Shown here one piece after another: positions 15,400 to 24,893 of a stretch of DNA of 50,118 bases (positions within the stretch are counted from its first letter, which is position 1; the number at the start of each line of letters is the position of its first letter). The position numbers were made by a program, and so were the translations under genes. This stretch comes from Candidatus Omnitrophota bacterium. Its GTDB lineage: Bacteria > Omnitrophota > Gorgyraeia > B26-G9. The notes beneath the pieces are model-generated. The model was not told the origin of the DNA. It worked only from the letters and a program-made list of their open reading frames with translations, and did no database searches. Location of the stretch: the NCBI GenBank assembly GCA_018813905.1, contig JAHJAO010000053.1, positions 1 through 50,118 on the forward strand, given 5' to 3'.

Positions 15400-16794
15400 A
15401 TGTTTAAAGTAAATGAAATTATACAAGCCACGCGTGGCCGGCTTGCTCAGGGTAGAACCGATGCAGAAATTCAACAGATAACGACCGATTCGCGGGTAGT
15501 TAAGCGCGGACAACTATTTGTAGCCTTAAAAGGAGAAAGATTTGACGGACATGATTTTGTTAAAGATGCGCTGGATAATGGCGCCGCGGGAGTGTTGATC
15601 GAGAAAAAACGGTTAGCAGAAATAATTAGCTTAAAAAAACTGATAAACAAACCAACCATCGTGGTGAAAAATACAACTGTGGCTCTGGGCCAGATAGCAA
15701 GATTTCACCGGCAGAAATTTGAGATCCCCTTAATTGCCGTAACCGGTTCAAACGGTAAAACTACGACGAAAGAAATGATTGCTTCGCTATTAAGTTCCGA
15801 TTTGGATGTTTTAAAAAATCAGGATTCTTATAATAATCAGATCGGCGTGCCCTTAACTTTGTTAAAACTAACCGCTTCTTGCGAGGTTGCGGTCGTCGAA
15901 ATGGGGATGAACCACCCCCGAGAAGTAGCTTATCTTGCGGATATCGCTTTGCCGAACATCGCTGTTTTGACAAATATCGGTTTTGCGCACCTTGAATTTT
16001 TTAAAAGCATTGTGGATATTGCTCGGGCAAAATGCGAACTTTTACAAGCGTTGCCCAAAAGGAGCGTTGCTATCGTAAATGCGGATGATGCGAATCTCAT
16101 GCATGAGGCAAAAAAATACAGGGTAAAACTCGTGACGTTCGGGATCGACAATAATTGTGCGTATCGGGCTTCCGGGATAAGAACGGAAAATGGTATACTC
16201 AAATTTACTTTGAATAAAAAACATGAATTTGCATTGCAGATGTTAGGGGCCTGCAATGTTTATAATGCCTTAGCCGCTATTGCGACTGGTGATACCTTAG
16301 GTGTGGATTTTGAGGATATGCAAAAAAAACTTGTTGCTTTTCGGTTGTCTAAGCTGCGCATGCAAGTAATAAAGACGGGCGGGATAGAATTCATTGTTGA
16401 TTGCTACAACGCCAACCCTTCTTCCATGGAAGCGGCAGTTTCTGCTTTGCTTTCCGTGCGGGATAAAAAAAGGAAAATTCTGGTTTGCGGCGATATGCTG
16501 GAATTGGGAAAATACAGCCGCAAACATCACAAATCCATTGGCAGCTTAATCGGTCGCAGTTGTATTGATAGGCTGGTGACTGTGGGCCGGTATGGCCCGG
16601 ATGTGGCTTGTGGTGCCCGGGACGCGGGTATGGATAGAGAAAGTATATATAGCTGTAAAGATTACAATGCCGCAATCCGGATTTTGAAGAAAGAATTAAA
16701 ACCAGGGGATGAGGTTTTATTTAAAGGCTCGCGCCGAATACGGCTTGAAATTATTTGTGAAAGGTTAGCCAATTTTTATAAACAGAAGGCTTGA
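15400..16794 (+). CDS. murF: UDP-MurNAc-pentapeptide synthetase MurF
   Basis: The 464-residue protein has an N-terminal substrate domain beginning ITTDSRVVKRGQLFVALKGE, the P-loop AVTGSNGKTTTKEM, NQIGVPLTLL and EMGMNHPREV, all conserved in MurF. The C-terminal domain has DCYNANPSSMEAA and VLFKGSRRIRLE. It ligates D-Ala-D-Ala to UDP-MurNAc-tripeptide, the last cytoplasmic step before MraY. The dipeptide is supplied by the Ddl encoded later in the same cluster. ATG 15400 lies two bases after the murE stop, so coupling is likely. Confidence 0.95.
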   Translation: MFKVNEIIQATRGRLAQGRTDAEIQQITTDSRVVKRGQLFVALKGERFDGHDFVKDALDNGAAGVLIEKKRLAEIISLKKLINKPTIVVKNTTVALGQIARFHRQKFEIPLIAVTGSNGKTTTKEMIASLLSSDLDVLKNQDSYNNQIGVPLTLLKLTASCEVAVVEMGMNHPREVAYLADIALPNIAVLTNIGFAHLEFFKSIVDIARAKCELLQALPKRSVAIVNADDANLMHEAKKYRVKLVTFGIDNNCAYRASGIRTENGILKFTLNKKHEFALQMLGACNVYNALAAIATGDTLGVDFEDMQKKLVAFRLSKLRMQVIKTGGIEFIVDCYNANPSSMEAAVSALLSVRDKKRKILVCGDMLELGKYSRKHHKSIGSLIGRSCIDRLVTVGRYGPDVACGARDAGMDRESIYSCKDYNAAIRILKKELKPGDEVLFKGSRRIRLEIICERLANFYKQKA

Positions 16795-16818
16795 TTGCCA
16801 TAAGAAAGGGGAGTTGTT

Positions 16819-17916
16819 GTGTTTTACCATTTGCTATATCCGCTTAGAGAGATATTTTTTGGTTTTAACGTTTTTAAATATATAACATTTAGAAGCGTTG
16901 GTTCTAGTGTGACCGCATTCTTGATTAGCGCGATTTTCGGCAAATTCATCATAGCAAAATTAAAGGCTATGAATATCGGTGAGAATGTGAGAAAGAATAA
17001 GGAATGCGCGACACTCTATGAATACCATAAAAATAAAGAAGGGACGCCGACGATGGGAGGTGTTTTGATTGTTGGCGCTATTGTCCTTTCCGTTCTGCTT
17101 TGGGCCAATCTGTCCAATAGATATATCTGGATTGCCCTAATTGCTACGGCGTGGCTTGGGATTTTCGGATTAATCGACGATTATATAAAACTTGCCGGCA
17201 AGGATAAGAAAAACCGGGGCCTGACGCCCGCGGTGAAACTTTTAGGGCAGTTGATTTTGGGGATTGTGGTCGGGATGGTACTTTACTGTGATCCGGACGT
17301 AGGACAGCGGTTGGATATTCCTTTTTTCAAAAATTTAATAATTTATTTAGGCCCGGCTTATGTTTTCTTTGTTGCTTTAGTTATTGTCGGATCCTCCAAT
17401 GCGGTAAACCTTACCGATGGCCTTGATGGCTTAGCTATTGGCTGTGTTTCTATTGTCGCTTTGACTTATGCGATTTTTACTTATATAACCGGCCACGTCA
17501 ATTTCAGTGAATATTTACAGCTTATTTATATACCCCAGGCAGGTGAGTTGGCTGTGTTTTGCGCGGCACTTTTTGGCGCGGCACTGGGGTTTCTCTGGTA
17601 CAATTGCCATCCGGCGGATGTTTTTATGGGAGATACCGGCGCACTTGCTTTGGGCGGAGCGCTGGGAACAATCGCCGTGATAATTAAGAAAGAACTGCTG
17701 TTGGTTTTAGTGGGGGGGATATTTGTAGCTGAGGCGTTATCGGTTATTATCCAAGTGTTTTCGTTTAAATATTTCAAAAAAAGAGTATTTTTGATGGCGC
17801 CGCTACATCACCATTTTCAACTCAAAGGATGGGCAGAATCAAAGATAATTTTCCGTTTTCTAATTATAGCTATTATCTTGGCGCTGATGAGCTTATCCAC
17901 TTTGAAATTGAGATAA
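16819..17916 (+). CDS. mraY: Phospho-MurNAc-pentapeptide transferase MraY
   Basis: A 365-residue polytopic membrane enzyme with GTG start at 16819, preceded by a strong ribosome-binding site (AAGGGGAG). Conserved MraY sites are KEGTPTMGGVLI, GLIDDYIKL (the DD pair), NLTDGLDGLA, FMGDTGALALGG and the histidine-rich PLHHHFQLKGW. About ten membrane helices are predicted. It transfers phospho-MurNAc-pentapeptide to undecaprenyl phosphate to make lipid I. It sits between murF and murD as in most bacteria. Confidence 0.96.
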   Translation: MFYHLLYPLREIFFGFNVFKYITFRSVGSSVTAFLISAIFGKFIIAKLKAMNIGENVRKNKECATLYEYHKNKEGTPTMGGVLIVGAIVLSVLLWANLSNRYIWIALIATAWLGIFGLIDDYIKLAGKDKKNRGLTPAVKLLGQLILGIVVGMVLYCDPDVGQRLDIPFFKNLIIYLGPAYVFFVALVIVGSSNAVNLTDGLDGLAIGCVSIVALTYAIFTYITGHVNFSEYLQLIYIPQAGELAVFCAALFGAALGFLWYNCHPADVFMGDTGALALGGALGTIAVIIKKELLLVLVGGIFVAEALSVIIQVFSFKYFKKRVFLMAPLHHHFQLKGWAESKIIFRFLIIAIILALMSLSTLKLR

Positions 17917-17931
17917 AAAGATAAGAAAATT

Positions 17932-19326
17932 ATGGATGTGAATATCAAAGGTAAAAAAATAATCGTTGCCGGAATGGGCTGCTCGGGTCAGGCCGCGGCA
18001 TTGCTTGCCAGACACAACGGCGCCGATGTTTATATTAGCGAAAAAGACGATAATGTCTGGTTGCGCAGGAGGTCGCAGTTATTGCGGAAAAAAGGAATTC
18101 ATGTCGAACTGGGCAGGCACAGCGCGGGATTTTTAAAAGGCGCTCGATTTTTAATTACAAGCCCCGGCTTAAAAAAGGAATCATTTCCCATTCGGTGGGC
18201 TCGCAAAAATAAAGTGTTGATAGTGAGCGAAATTGAGTTTGCGAGCTGGTTTTGCCGGGCACCAATTATCGCCATAACCGGAACCAATGGGAAAAGTACT
18301 GTGACCCGGTTAATCGGTCAGATTCTAAAAAATGCCGGTAAAAGAGCGATTGTTTGTGGAAATATTGGCAAGGCTTTTAGCGGCGAGGTGGGGAAAACTA
18401 AATCTTCTAAGTTTGTGGTTTTAGAAGTCAGCTCTTTTGCTTTGGAATATATAAAACACTTCCGGCCAAAAGTAAGCATAATCTTGAATTTTTCCCGCAA
18501 TCACATTGACCACCACAAAACAATGTATGCTTATTTTCATGCCAAATGCAGGGTGTTGAGTAATCAGCAAAGCAGCGATTACGCGATTTTAAATTTTGAT
18601 GATCCGGCTTTGAGAAATCTTTGTAAAAAAACAAAAGCCAGAAGTTTGTTTACATCCGGGAACAGGCATGAATTTAAAAGATACAGCCGCCGGTTTTCTG
18701 GCGCTTGCTGGATAGAGAACGGAAAAATAAAATGTTTATGGAAAGGCCGCGTCAATGATATTTTGCCAATATCCCGGGCGAAGTTAAAGGGCGCCCATAA
18801 TCTCAAGAATATCATGGCTGCGGTCTTAGCTGCAAAAATTGCGGGGGTTAGGAATAAAACAATAGCGGAGACGGCGATAAACTTTAAAGCTCTGGAGCAT
18901 CGGTGCGAACATGTGGCTGAAATAGGAGGGGTCAGATTTATAAATGATTCTAAATCGACCACGACAGATGCGACAGTTAATGCGCTTAAAATATTTGAGG
19001 GAAAAAGTGTAATTTTGATTTGCGGCGGCTTGGATAAAGGCAGCGATTTTCGGCCTATTTGCGAGTTGGTAAGGGCTAAAACAAACCTGGTTGTTTTAAT
19101 CGGAAAGGCGAGCAGAAAGATAAAAGCGGCCTGGGCCGGCAAGGTAAATACGGTAATTGCCGCCGATTTAGAAGGGGCCATAAAAATTGCTTATCGGTAC
19201 AGTCGGCCGGGAATGCATATTTTACTTTCTCCGATGTGCGCCAGTTTCGATATGTTCAAGAATTTTGAGGAGAGAGGAAAGGTTTTTAAACAGCTTGTAT
19301 ATAGGTTGCAAGTAGATGGACTTTAG
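17932..19326 (+). CDS. murD: UDP-MurNAc-L-alanine:D-glutamate ligase MurD
   Basis: The 464-residue protein starts with a Rossmann-like domain (IIVAGMGCSGQAAALLARH). The ATP-binding loop is AITGTNGKST, followed by EVSSFALEYIK, NFSRNHIDHH and FINDSKSTTTDAT, the diagnostic MurD site. C-terminal features include ICGGLDKGSDF and LLSPMCASFDMF. It adds D-glutamate to UDP-MurNAc-L-Ala. The region between the ATP-binding and C-terminal domains is unusually rich in Lys and Arg, but no key residue is missing. Its last 11 bases overlap ftsW. Confidence 0.95.
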   Translation: MDVNIKGKKIIVAGMGCSGQAAALLARHNGADVYISEKDDNVWLRRRSQLLRKKGIHVELGRHSAGFLKGARFLITSPGLKKESFPIRWARKNKVLIVSEIEFASWFCRAPIIAITGTNGKSTVTRLIGQILKNAGKRAIVCGNIGKAFSGEVGKTKSSKFVVLEVSSFALEYIKHFRPKVSIILNFSRNHIDHHKTMYAYFHAKCRVLSNQQSSDYAILNFDDPALRNLCKKTKARSLFTSGNRHEFKRYSRRFSGACWIENGKIKCLWKGRVNDILPISRAKLKGAHNLKNIMAAVLAAKIAGVRNKTIAETAINFKALEHRCEHVAEIGGVRFINDSKSTTTDATVNALKIFEGKSVILICGGLDKGSDFRPICELVRAKTNLVVLIGKASRKIKAAWAGKVNTVIAADLEGAIKIAYRYSRPGMHILLSPMCASFDMFKNFEERGKVFKQLVYRLQVDGL

Positions 19327-20410
19327 GCAAACCAGAATAAACTTAGCGGCGGTTGTTTTTATCTTGATATGCGTTGGCATTGTAATGATCTACAGCGCTA
19401 GCGCTATATATGCTTATGAGAATTTGGGGGATAGCGCTTATTATCTTAAAAGGCACCTATTTTATGTTTTTGTGGGATTGTTGTTCGGCTTCCTGGCTAT
19501 GAATATTGAATACGAGCGTTTAAGAAAGATCGCTAAACCATTACTTATAATTTCCGCTGTTTTGCTGCTTATATTATTGGTGCCCGGTATCGGCCGGGCA
19601 GTTGGTGGTGCCCGCCGCTGGTTTAGAATCGGCGCATTTAGTTTTCAGCCTTCAGAATTCGCCAAGTTTGCTATAATTCTATATCTGGCTGATTTTTTAG
19701 CCCGCAAACGCTCATGCCTACATTCTTTTGTGATTGGATTTTTCCCGGCGCTTGCCGTATTAGGCGTTATCGCCGGGTTAATACTTATCCAGCCGGATTT
19801 AGGGACGGTTTTGGCGATATTTGCGGTAGGTTTTATAATGTTTTTTATTGCCGGGATAAAGATCACGCATATGGTTTCCGTGTTTTTAAGTACCTTGCCG
19901 ATACTTTATGTTCTGATTTTTAGCGTGCCATACCGCAGAAACAGGATATTGTCTTTTCTTAACCCTTGGAGCGACCCGCAGGGAACGGGATTTCAGATTA
20001 TCCAGTCGTTGGTGGCTTTAGGCTCTGGAGGATTGTGCGGCGCAGGACTTGGCCAGGGAAAGCAGAAATTACTTTATCTGCCGGCATCATATACCGATTT
20101 TATTTTTTCCATTATTGGGGAAGAACTGGGATTTTTGGGCACAACCGCGATAATAATATTATTTGTTGTTTTTTTAATCCAAGCGACGAAAATAAGTTTA
20201 AAAGCCAATGATTTTTTTGGGCAGATTTTATCATTCGGGCTTATTTCATGTTTAGTCATCGAGGCGATAGTAAACATGGGAGTAACGACCAGCCTTTTTC
20301 CGACTAAGGGGTTGCCGTTTCCTTTTATAAGTTATGGGGGTACATCCTTAATATTCAATATGGTTTATGTCGGGATAATATTAAATATCGGGAAAAATAA
20401 CAAACAATGA
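19316..20410 (+). CDS. ftsW: Lipid II polymerase FtsW (SEDS family)
   Basis: A 364-residue protein with about ten membrane helices, the normal SEDS length. Recognised sites are MIYSASAIYAYENLGDSAYY, ARRWFRIGAFSFQPSEFAKF (the Q-P-S-E-x-x-K motif), IQPDLGT, VALGSGGLCGAGLGQGKQK, DFIFSIIGEELG and GLPFPFISYGGTSL. It polymerises glycan at the septum together with FtsI. Its position between murD and murG supports FtsW rather than RodA. It overlaps murD by 11 bases and murG by four (ATGA). Confidence 0.95.
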   Translation: MDFRQTRINLAAVVFILICVGIVMIYSASAIYAYENLGDSAYYLKRHLFYVFVGLLFGFLAMNIEYERLRKIAKPLLIISAVLLLILLVPGIGRAVGGARRWFRIGAFSFQPSEFAKFAIILYLADFLARKRSCLHSFVIGFFPALAVLGVIAGLILIQPDLGTVLAIFAVGFIMFFIAGIKITHMVSVFLSTLPILYVLIFSVPYRRNRILSFLNPWSDPQGTGFQIIQSLVALGSGGLCGAGLGQGKQKLLYLPASYTDFIFSIIGEELGFLGTTAIIILFVVFLIQATKISLKANDFFGQILSFGLISCLVIEAIVNMGVTTSLFPTKGLPFPFISYGGTSLIFNMVYVGIILNIGKNNKQ

Positions 20411-21558
20411 AAATTTTAATTTGCGCGGCCGGTTCTGGAGGCCATATATACCCGGCGCTAAGCCTGGCCCATAGATTGAGGCGCGAAGATGACGCTGTAA
20501 AAATCGTATTTTTAACTGCAAAAAGGCAGATAGAGAAAAAAATATTTCAAGAAAGCGACTTTGAAACTTTTGAAATCGATTTCATCGGCCTGCCAAAAAA
20601 AGACGGAAGCAATTTGTTTTATTTATGCTTGAAGAATTTAAATTTTTTGTTAAAATTTATTAAGGAAAGTATAAAAGTATTTAAGTTCTTGTCCAAAAAT
20701 AAATTCGATATAGTGATCGGATTTGGAGGGGCAGGTTCTATAGGAGCAGTTTTGGGCGCTAAGATCTTGGCAATTCCGACCTTAATTCATGAACAGAATC
20801 TGGTGCCAGGGAGGGCCAATAGATTCCTGGCAGGATTTTCTACCGCAGTTGCTACAAGCTTCGAGGAAAGCGGAAAATATTTCAAGAGAAAGAATGCCGT
20901 ATTTACCGGCAACCCCATTCGCAGCGACCTAAAAAAAATTTCTAAAGCTCAGGCAAGGAAATCTCTGTTTTTGGATGAACGTAAATTTTCTATTTTGATT
21001 TTCGGCGGCAGCCAGGGATCCCAATTTATAAATGAGGTATTTGTCCAGGTTATGCGCGGCTTAAACGGTGCGGAAAAGGAACAGCTGCAGCTTATCCATG
21101 TCACCGGAGACCGGGATTTGGACAAGACTGCGCTTGCTTATTCGAATTTAAATGTAATCGTTAAAACTTTCAGCTATTTTTTGGATATGAGCTTAGCCTA
21201 TAGCGCGGCAGACTTGGTTGTTTGCCGCTCTGGAGCAGCAACGATTTGTGAACTTAGTTATTATGGCTTGCCGGCCGTACTTATTCCTTATCCATATGCC
21301 AGGCAACACCAGATCGTTAATGCCAATTTTATGCGAGATAAACAGGCGGCCTTTGTTGTTTTGCAGGATGAAAACTGTGCGCAAAGTCTTATCCGGATAA
21401 TCAGAAACGTCTTGCAGAATAGACTGCTTTTGGCCCAAATGGCGGATAGCGCTTGTGGGTTAAATAAAGATAACGCTGCCGAGAAGATAGCGCATAAAAT
21501 CAAAGAGTTAGTAAAAAGCAGGTATAGACAATACCAAGACAAGGCTTTTAACTGCTAA
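20407..21558 (+). CDS. murG: Undecaprenyl-PP-MurNAc-pentapeptide GlcNAc transferase MurG
   Basis: The 383-residue protein begins ILICAAGSGGHIYPALSLA, the N-terminal glycine-rich loop of GT28. It continues with GFGGAGSIGAVLGAK, PTLIHEQNLVPGRANR, FTGNPIRSD, IFGGSQGSQFINE and CRSGAATICELSYYGLPAVL, which form the UDP-GlcNAc site in the C-terminal domain. It adds GlcNAc to lipid I to give lipid II on the inner face of the membrane. Start and stop overlap ftsW (ATGA) and murC (one shared A). Confidence 0.95.
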   Translation: MKILICAAGSGGHIYPALSLAHRLRREDDAVKIVFLTAKRQIEKKIFQESDFETFEIDFIGLPKKDGSNLFYLCLKNLNFLLKFIKESIKVFKFLSKNKFDIVIGFGGAGSIGAVLGAKILAIPTLIHEQNLVPGRANRFLAGFSTAVATSFEESGKYFKRKNAVFTGNPIRSDLKKISKAQARKSLFLDERKFSILIFGGSQGSQFINEVFVQVMRGLNGAEKEQLQLIHVTGDRDLDKTALAYSNLNVIVKTFSYFLDMSLAYSAADLVVCRSGAATICELSYYGLPAVLIPYPYARQHQIVNANFMRDKQAAFVVLQDENCAQSLIRIIRNVLQNRLLLAQMADSACGLNKDNAAEKIAHKIKELVKSRYRQYQDKAFNC

Positions 21559-22955
21559 TGTTAAACTTAAAAAAGTTAATTCCTCATCGTACGGTTCATT
21601 TCGTAGGCATCGGCGGCTCGGGAATGAGCGCGCTTGCGGTAATACTGCTTGAACGCGGCTATAAAGTAAGCGGTTCGGATATCCGGGCAAGCACGATAAC
21701 CCGGCGTTTAGAACATAAAGGTGCTAAAGTTTGGTTGGGGCATAAAGCTGAAAATCTATCAAAACGTCCGGATGTGGTTATCTATTCTTCGTGTATCCGG
21801 TCGGACAACATTGAACTTATCTTAGCGCGAAAAAATAAAATAGCGTTGCTGAAAAGAGGGCAGTTACTTGCTTATCTCATGCGGGAAAAGAAATCGATAG
21901 CTATTGCCGGTGCGCATGGGAAGACCACGACTACGGCTTTAATCGCGTTATTGCTTAAAAACGCGGGACTTGCTCCCAGTTTTGCCGTGGGAGCGGACGT
22001 TACAGAACTTGCCGGCAATGCCCAGGCAGGAGCTGGTGAGTATTTTGTTGCGGAAGCAGATGAAAGTGACGCTTCATTTCTGTATCTTACGCCTGATTAT
22101 GGAATAATTACAAATATTGACCGGGAACATCTCGATTATTATGGCAATTTAAGGCAGATAATAAAAGCTTATGCGAAATTTATTAAAAATATAAATGAAA
22201 AAGGTTTTCTATTGTGCGGGGGAGAAGACCGCAATATTAAAAAGGCATTGGCGGGATATCGGGGTAAATTATTGACGTATGGTTTGGATAGAAAATTGGA
22301 TATTTGCGCATCCGGCATATCGTGCCGGGAAATGTCCACTGCCTATAAGTGCTATTTTAAAGGTAAATTTCTAGGCAAATTTCATCTGCGCGTACCCGGG
22401 ACTCATAATGTTATAAATTCGTTGGCATGCGTGGGTATGGGATTGGTTTTGGAAATACCTTTAAAGGTGATAAAGAAGACTTTAGCCGCTTTTTCCGGAG
22501 CAAATCGCAGATTCCAGATAAAAAATAAAAAAGGGCCCATTATTGTTATAGACGATTATGCGCACCATCCTACGGAAATAATGGCAACGTTGGCGGCGGC
22601 TAAGGCCTGGAAAGGCCGAAGGCTTGTAAGTGTTTTTCAACCGCATCGTTATAGCCGGACTAAATTTTTAAAAAAAGAGTTTGGAAGCTGCTTTGCACTT
22701 ACAGATCATCTGGTGATTACGGATATTTATGCTGCATCAGAGGTTCCGATAAAGGGTATAGAGGCGAAGACAATTTATGACCAAGTAAAAAAATGCGGGC
22801 ATAAAGACGTGCATCTTTTGCCCCGTGATAAAATCAATGAACATATAATAAATAACGTTAAAGCCGGAGATTTATTGATGGTGCTGGGGGCGGGAGATAT
22901 CAGCAATTTATCCGAGGAGTTAATTGGCCGGCTGGCTTCTAGAAAATTTTTATAA
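21558..22955 (+). CDS. murC: UDP-MurNAc:L-alanine ligase MurC
   Basis: The 465-residue protein starts with HFVGIGGSGMSALAVILLER. The ATP-binding loop is AGAHGKTTTTALI, followed by EADESDASFLYL, NIDREHLDYY and the C-terminal IDDYAHHPTEI and FQPHRYSRT. All are characteristic of MurC. It adds L-alanine as the first stem residue. It shares one base with the murG stop and ends one base before the ATG chosen for murB. Confidence 0.96.
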   Translation: MLNLKKLIPHRTVHFVGIGGSGMSALAVILLERGYKVSGSDIRASTITRRLEHKGAKVWLGHKAENLSKRPDVVIYSSCIRSDNIELILARKNKIALLKRGQLLAYLMREKKSIAIAGAHGKTTTTALIALLLKNAGLAPSFAVGADVTELAGNAQAGAGEYFVAEADESDASFLYLTPDYGIITNIDREHLDYYGNLRQIIKAYAKFIKNINEKGFLLCGGEDRNIKKALAGYRGKLLTYGLDRKLDICASGISCREMSTAYKCYFKGKFLGKFHLRVPGTHNVINSLACVGMGLVLEIPLKVIKKTLAAFSGANRRFQIKNKKGPIIVIDDYAHHPTEIMATLAAAKAWKGRRLVSVFQPHRYSRTKFLKKEFGSCFALTDHLVITDIYAASEVPIKGIEAKTIYDQVKKCGHKDVHLLPRDKINEHIINNVKAGDLLMVLGAGDISNLSEELIGRLASRKFL

Positions 22956-22956
22956 G

Positions 22957-23925
22957 ATGAACATTTCTAATATTTCACAGATAGACGATAAAATCAGGGG
23001 CATTTGCAAGGGTGGAGTAGCCCTGCAGGAGCCGCTAAAGCACCATACCACAATCGGCATTGGGGGGGCGGTTAGTTACTTTTTGTCTCCGGGCGATATG
23101 GCGCAGTTGTCAGAAGCGGTGAAATTTTTATCGTCCAATCGCGTACCCTTGTTTGTAATCGGGCGGGGAAGCAACTTGTTGATAACGGATGCAGAGTTGC
23201 CTTTTGCCGTCATAAAACTTAAGGAAGCTTGTTTTAAAAACATGTATCGCTCGGATAATAAAATTTTCGCCGGCTCAGGAGTTGGTTTAGGGGAATTTGT
23301 TAATTTTGCCGCAAGCGAAGATTTGGCAAATTCTGAGTTTTTAACCGGAATTCCGGGTACTATCGGCGGGGCATTAATAATGAATGCCGGGGTGCGGGAT
23401 GTTATGGATGATGGCGGGAAAAAGGATATAAGTATTTCCGGGCTGGTTGAAAAAATTCAAGTTATGGATAAAACAGGCAAGATGCGTTGGTTATCCCGGC
23501 AAGAGATATCGTTTGGATACCGCAGTTCCAGCCTAAAAGAATATATTTTACTGGGGGCGTGGTTTGTTCTTTGTCCTGAGCGGAAAAAAAACATTTCTGA
23601 GCGCATGAGAAGGTTTTTGGCAAAAAAAAGCGGCTCGCAAGAGCTGGTTTTACCAAGTGCCGGATGCATTTTTAAAAATCCTAAAAATTGCGAGATGAGC
23701 GCCGGCGAATTAATCGAACGCTGCAAGCTAAAAGGTTATAGTATCGGTGATGCGCAAGTATCCGGGGCGCATGCAAATTTTATTATAAATAAAGGCGATG
23801 CAAGTTATCAAGAGGTAAAGGCGCTTATGAATATCATGCGGGAAATGGTTTTGGATAAATTCGGGGTAGAGTTGGAACCGGAAGTCGAAATCTGGGAAAA
23901 CAAGAAAGACGATAGCGATGGCTGA
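22957..23925 (+). CDS. murB: UDP-N-acetylenolpyruvoylglucosamine reductase MurB
   Basis: ATG 22957, directly after the murC stop, gives 322 residues; a TTG at 22924 would extend the frame into murC and is less likely. FAD-binding motifs are TIGIGGAVSYFL, GRGSNLLITD and LTGIPGTIGGALIMNAG. The substrate domain has FGYRSS and SAGCIFKNP, with Cys at the proton-donor position where many MurB proteins have Ser, then AGELIERCKLKGYSIGDAQV. It reduces UDP-GlcNAc-enolpyruvate to UDP-MurNAc with NADPH. Its 3' end overlaps ddl by eight bases. Confidence 0.94.
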   Translation: MNISNISQIDDKIRGICKGGVALQEPLKHHTTIGIGGAVSYFLSPGDMAQLSEAVKFLSSNRVPLFVIGRGSNLLITDAELPFAVIKLKEACFKNMYRSDNKIFAGSGVGLGEFVNFAASEDLANSEFLTGIPGTIGGALIMNAGVRDVMDDGGKKDISISGLVEKIQVMDKTGKMRWLSRQEISFGYRSSSLKEYILLGAWFVLCPERKKNISERMRRFLAKKSGSQELVLPSAGCIFKNPKNCEMSAGELIERCKLKGYSIGDAQVSGAHANFIINKGDASYQEVKALMNIMREMVLDKFGVELEPEVEIWENKKDDSDG

Positions 23926-24892
23926 GCTTCGGGTTGGCGTATTAATGGGGGGTTTTTCCAGCGAGCGGGAGATATCTTTAAAATCAGGCGAGGCGGTTTC
24001 GATTGCGTTGCGGCAGTTAGGATATGATGTAAAAAAACTTGATTTCAAAAATAAGGAGGAATTGATACAAAAATTAAAACAAGAAAAGTTAAATTGTGTT
24101 TTCAATGCTTTACATGGGCGATTCGGAGAAGATGGAAAGGTACAGAAAATTTTGGAAGATTTAAAGATCGCCTATACCGGTTCCGGGCCAATTGCCAGTT
24201 CTCTGGCGATGGATAAAATTACTTCCCACAAAATTTTCAAAGCGAATAATATCCCGGTCCCGGATTTTCGTATTTTGACCAAATCAACATTAACATTGCA
24301 AAATCAAGACGACATTTTTTTTGATAGGTTCCCTTTGGTCGTAAAACCTGCTCGGGAGGGTTCAAGCATCGGGCTATCTATAGTCGAAGATAAAGATGAT
24401 CTTTTGCGGGCGATAAATAAGGCATTTGTTTATGATACGGAAATACTTGTGGAAGAGTATATCGGCGGACGGGAAATAACAGTTGGAATTTTAGAGGATA
24501 ACCCTCTGCCGGTTATCGAAATCGTGCCGAAAAACAGGTTTTATGATTTTGATGCCAAATACACAACGGATGCGACCGAATATATAGTGCCGGCACATTT
24601 GCCCGCAACTGTTACCAAAAAAGCGCAACAGCTTGCCCAGATGTCCCATAAACTATTGGGTTGTGTTTGTTTTTCCCGGACGGATATGTTGTTTGACGAA
24701 ACCAAAGGCATAGTAGTTTTAGAGCTAAATTCCATACCCGGCTTTACGGCAACAAGTCTGTTGCCCAAAGCCGCGGCCGCTTGCGGAATAAGCTTTACCC
24801 AGTTATGTGAAAGAATAATACTTTTTAACCGGGAACCAGGATTCAGAGGAAGCCCCTTCTCGGCGACTCATCTTGAGCCAAAAGGAGATTGA
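23918..24892 (+). CDS. ddl: D-alanine:D-alanine ligase
   Basis: The 324-residue ATP-grasp enzyme opens with VLMGGFSSEREISLKSGEAV. It has FNALHGRFGEDGKVQ, then SSLAMDKITSHKIF, PLVVKPAREGSSIGLS (ATP-binding lysine), EEYIGGREITVGIL and LELNSIPGFTATSLLPKAA, the Mg-binding and D-Ala-binding end. It makes the dipeptide used by MurF. The extra residues after PKAAAACGISFTQL (to about 324) are slightly longer than usual but not remarkable. It overlaps murB and ends one base before ftsQ. Confidence 0.95.
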   Translation: MAELRVGVLMGGFSSEREISLKSGEAVSIALRQLGYDVKKLDFKNKEELIQKLKQEKLNCVFNALHGRFGEDGKVQKILEDLKIAYTGSGPIASSLAMDKITSHKIFKANNIPVPDFRILTKSTLTLQNQDDIFFDRFPLVVKPAREGSSIGLSIVEDKDDLLRAINKAFVYDTEILVEEYIGGREITVGILEDNPLPVIEIVPKNRFYDFDAKYTTDATEYIVPAHLPATVTKKAQQLAQMSHKLLGCVCFSRTDMLFDETKGIVVLELNSIPGFTATSLLPKAAAACGISFTQLCERIILFNREPGFRGSPFSATHLEPKGD

Positions 24893-24893
24893 T

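Noticed and set aside
18579-19181. 200-codon open frame on the minus strand opposite murD
   Set aside because: It lies wholly opposite a confidently assigned gene and its translation has no family character.
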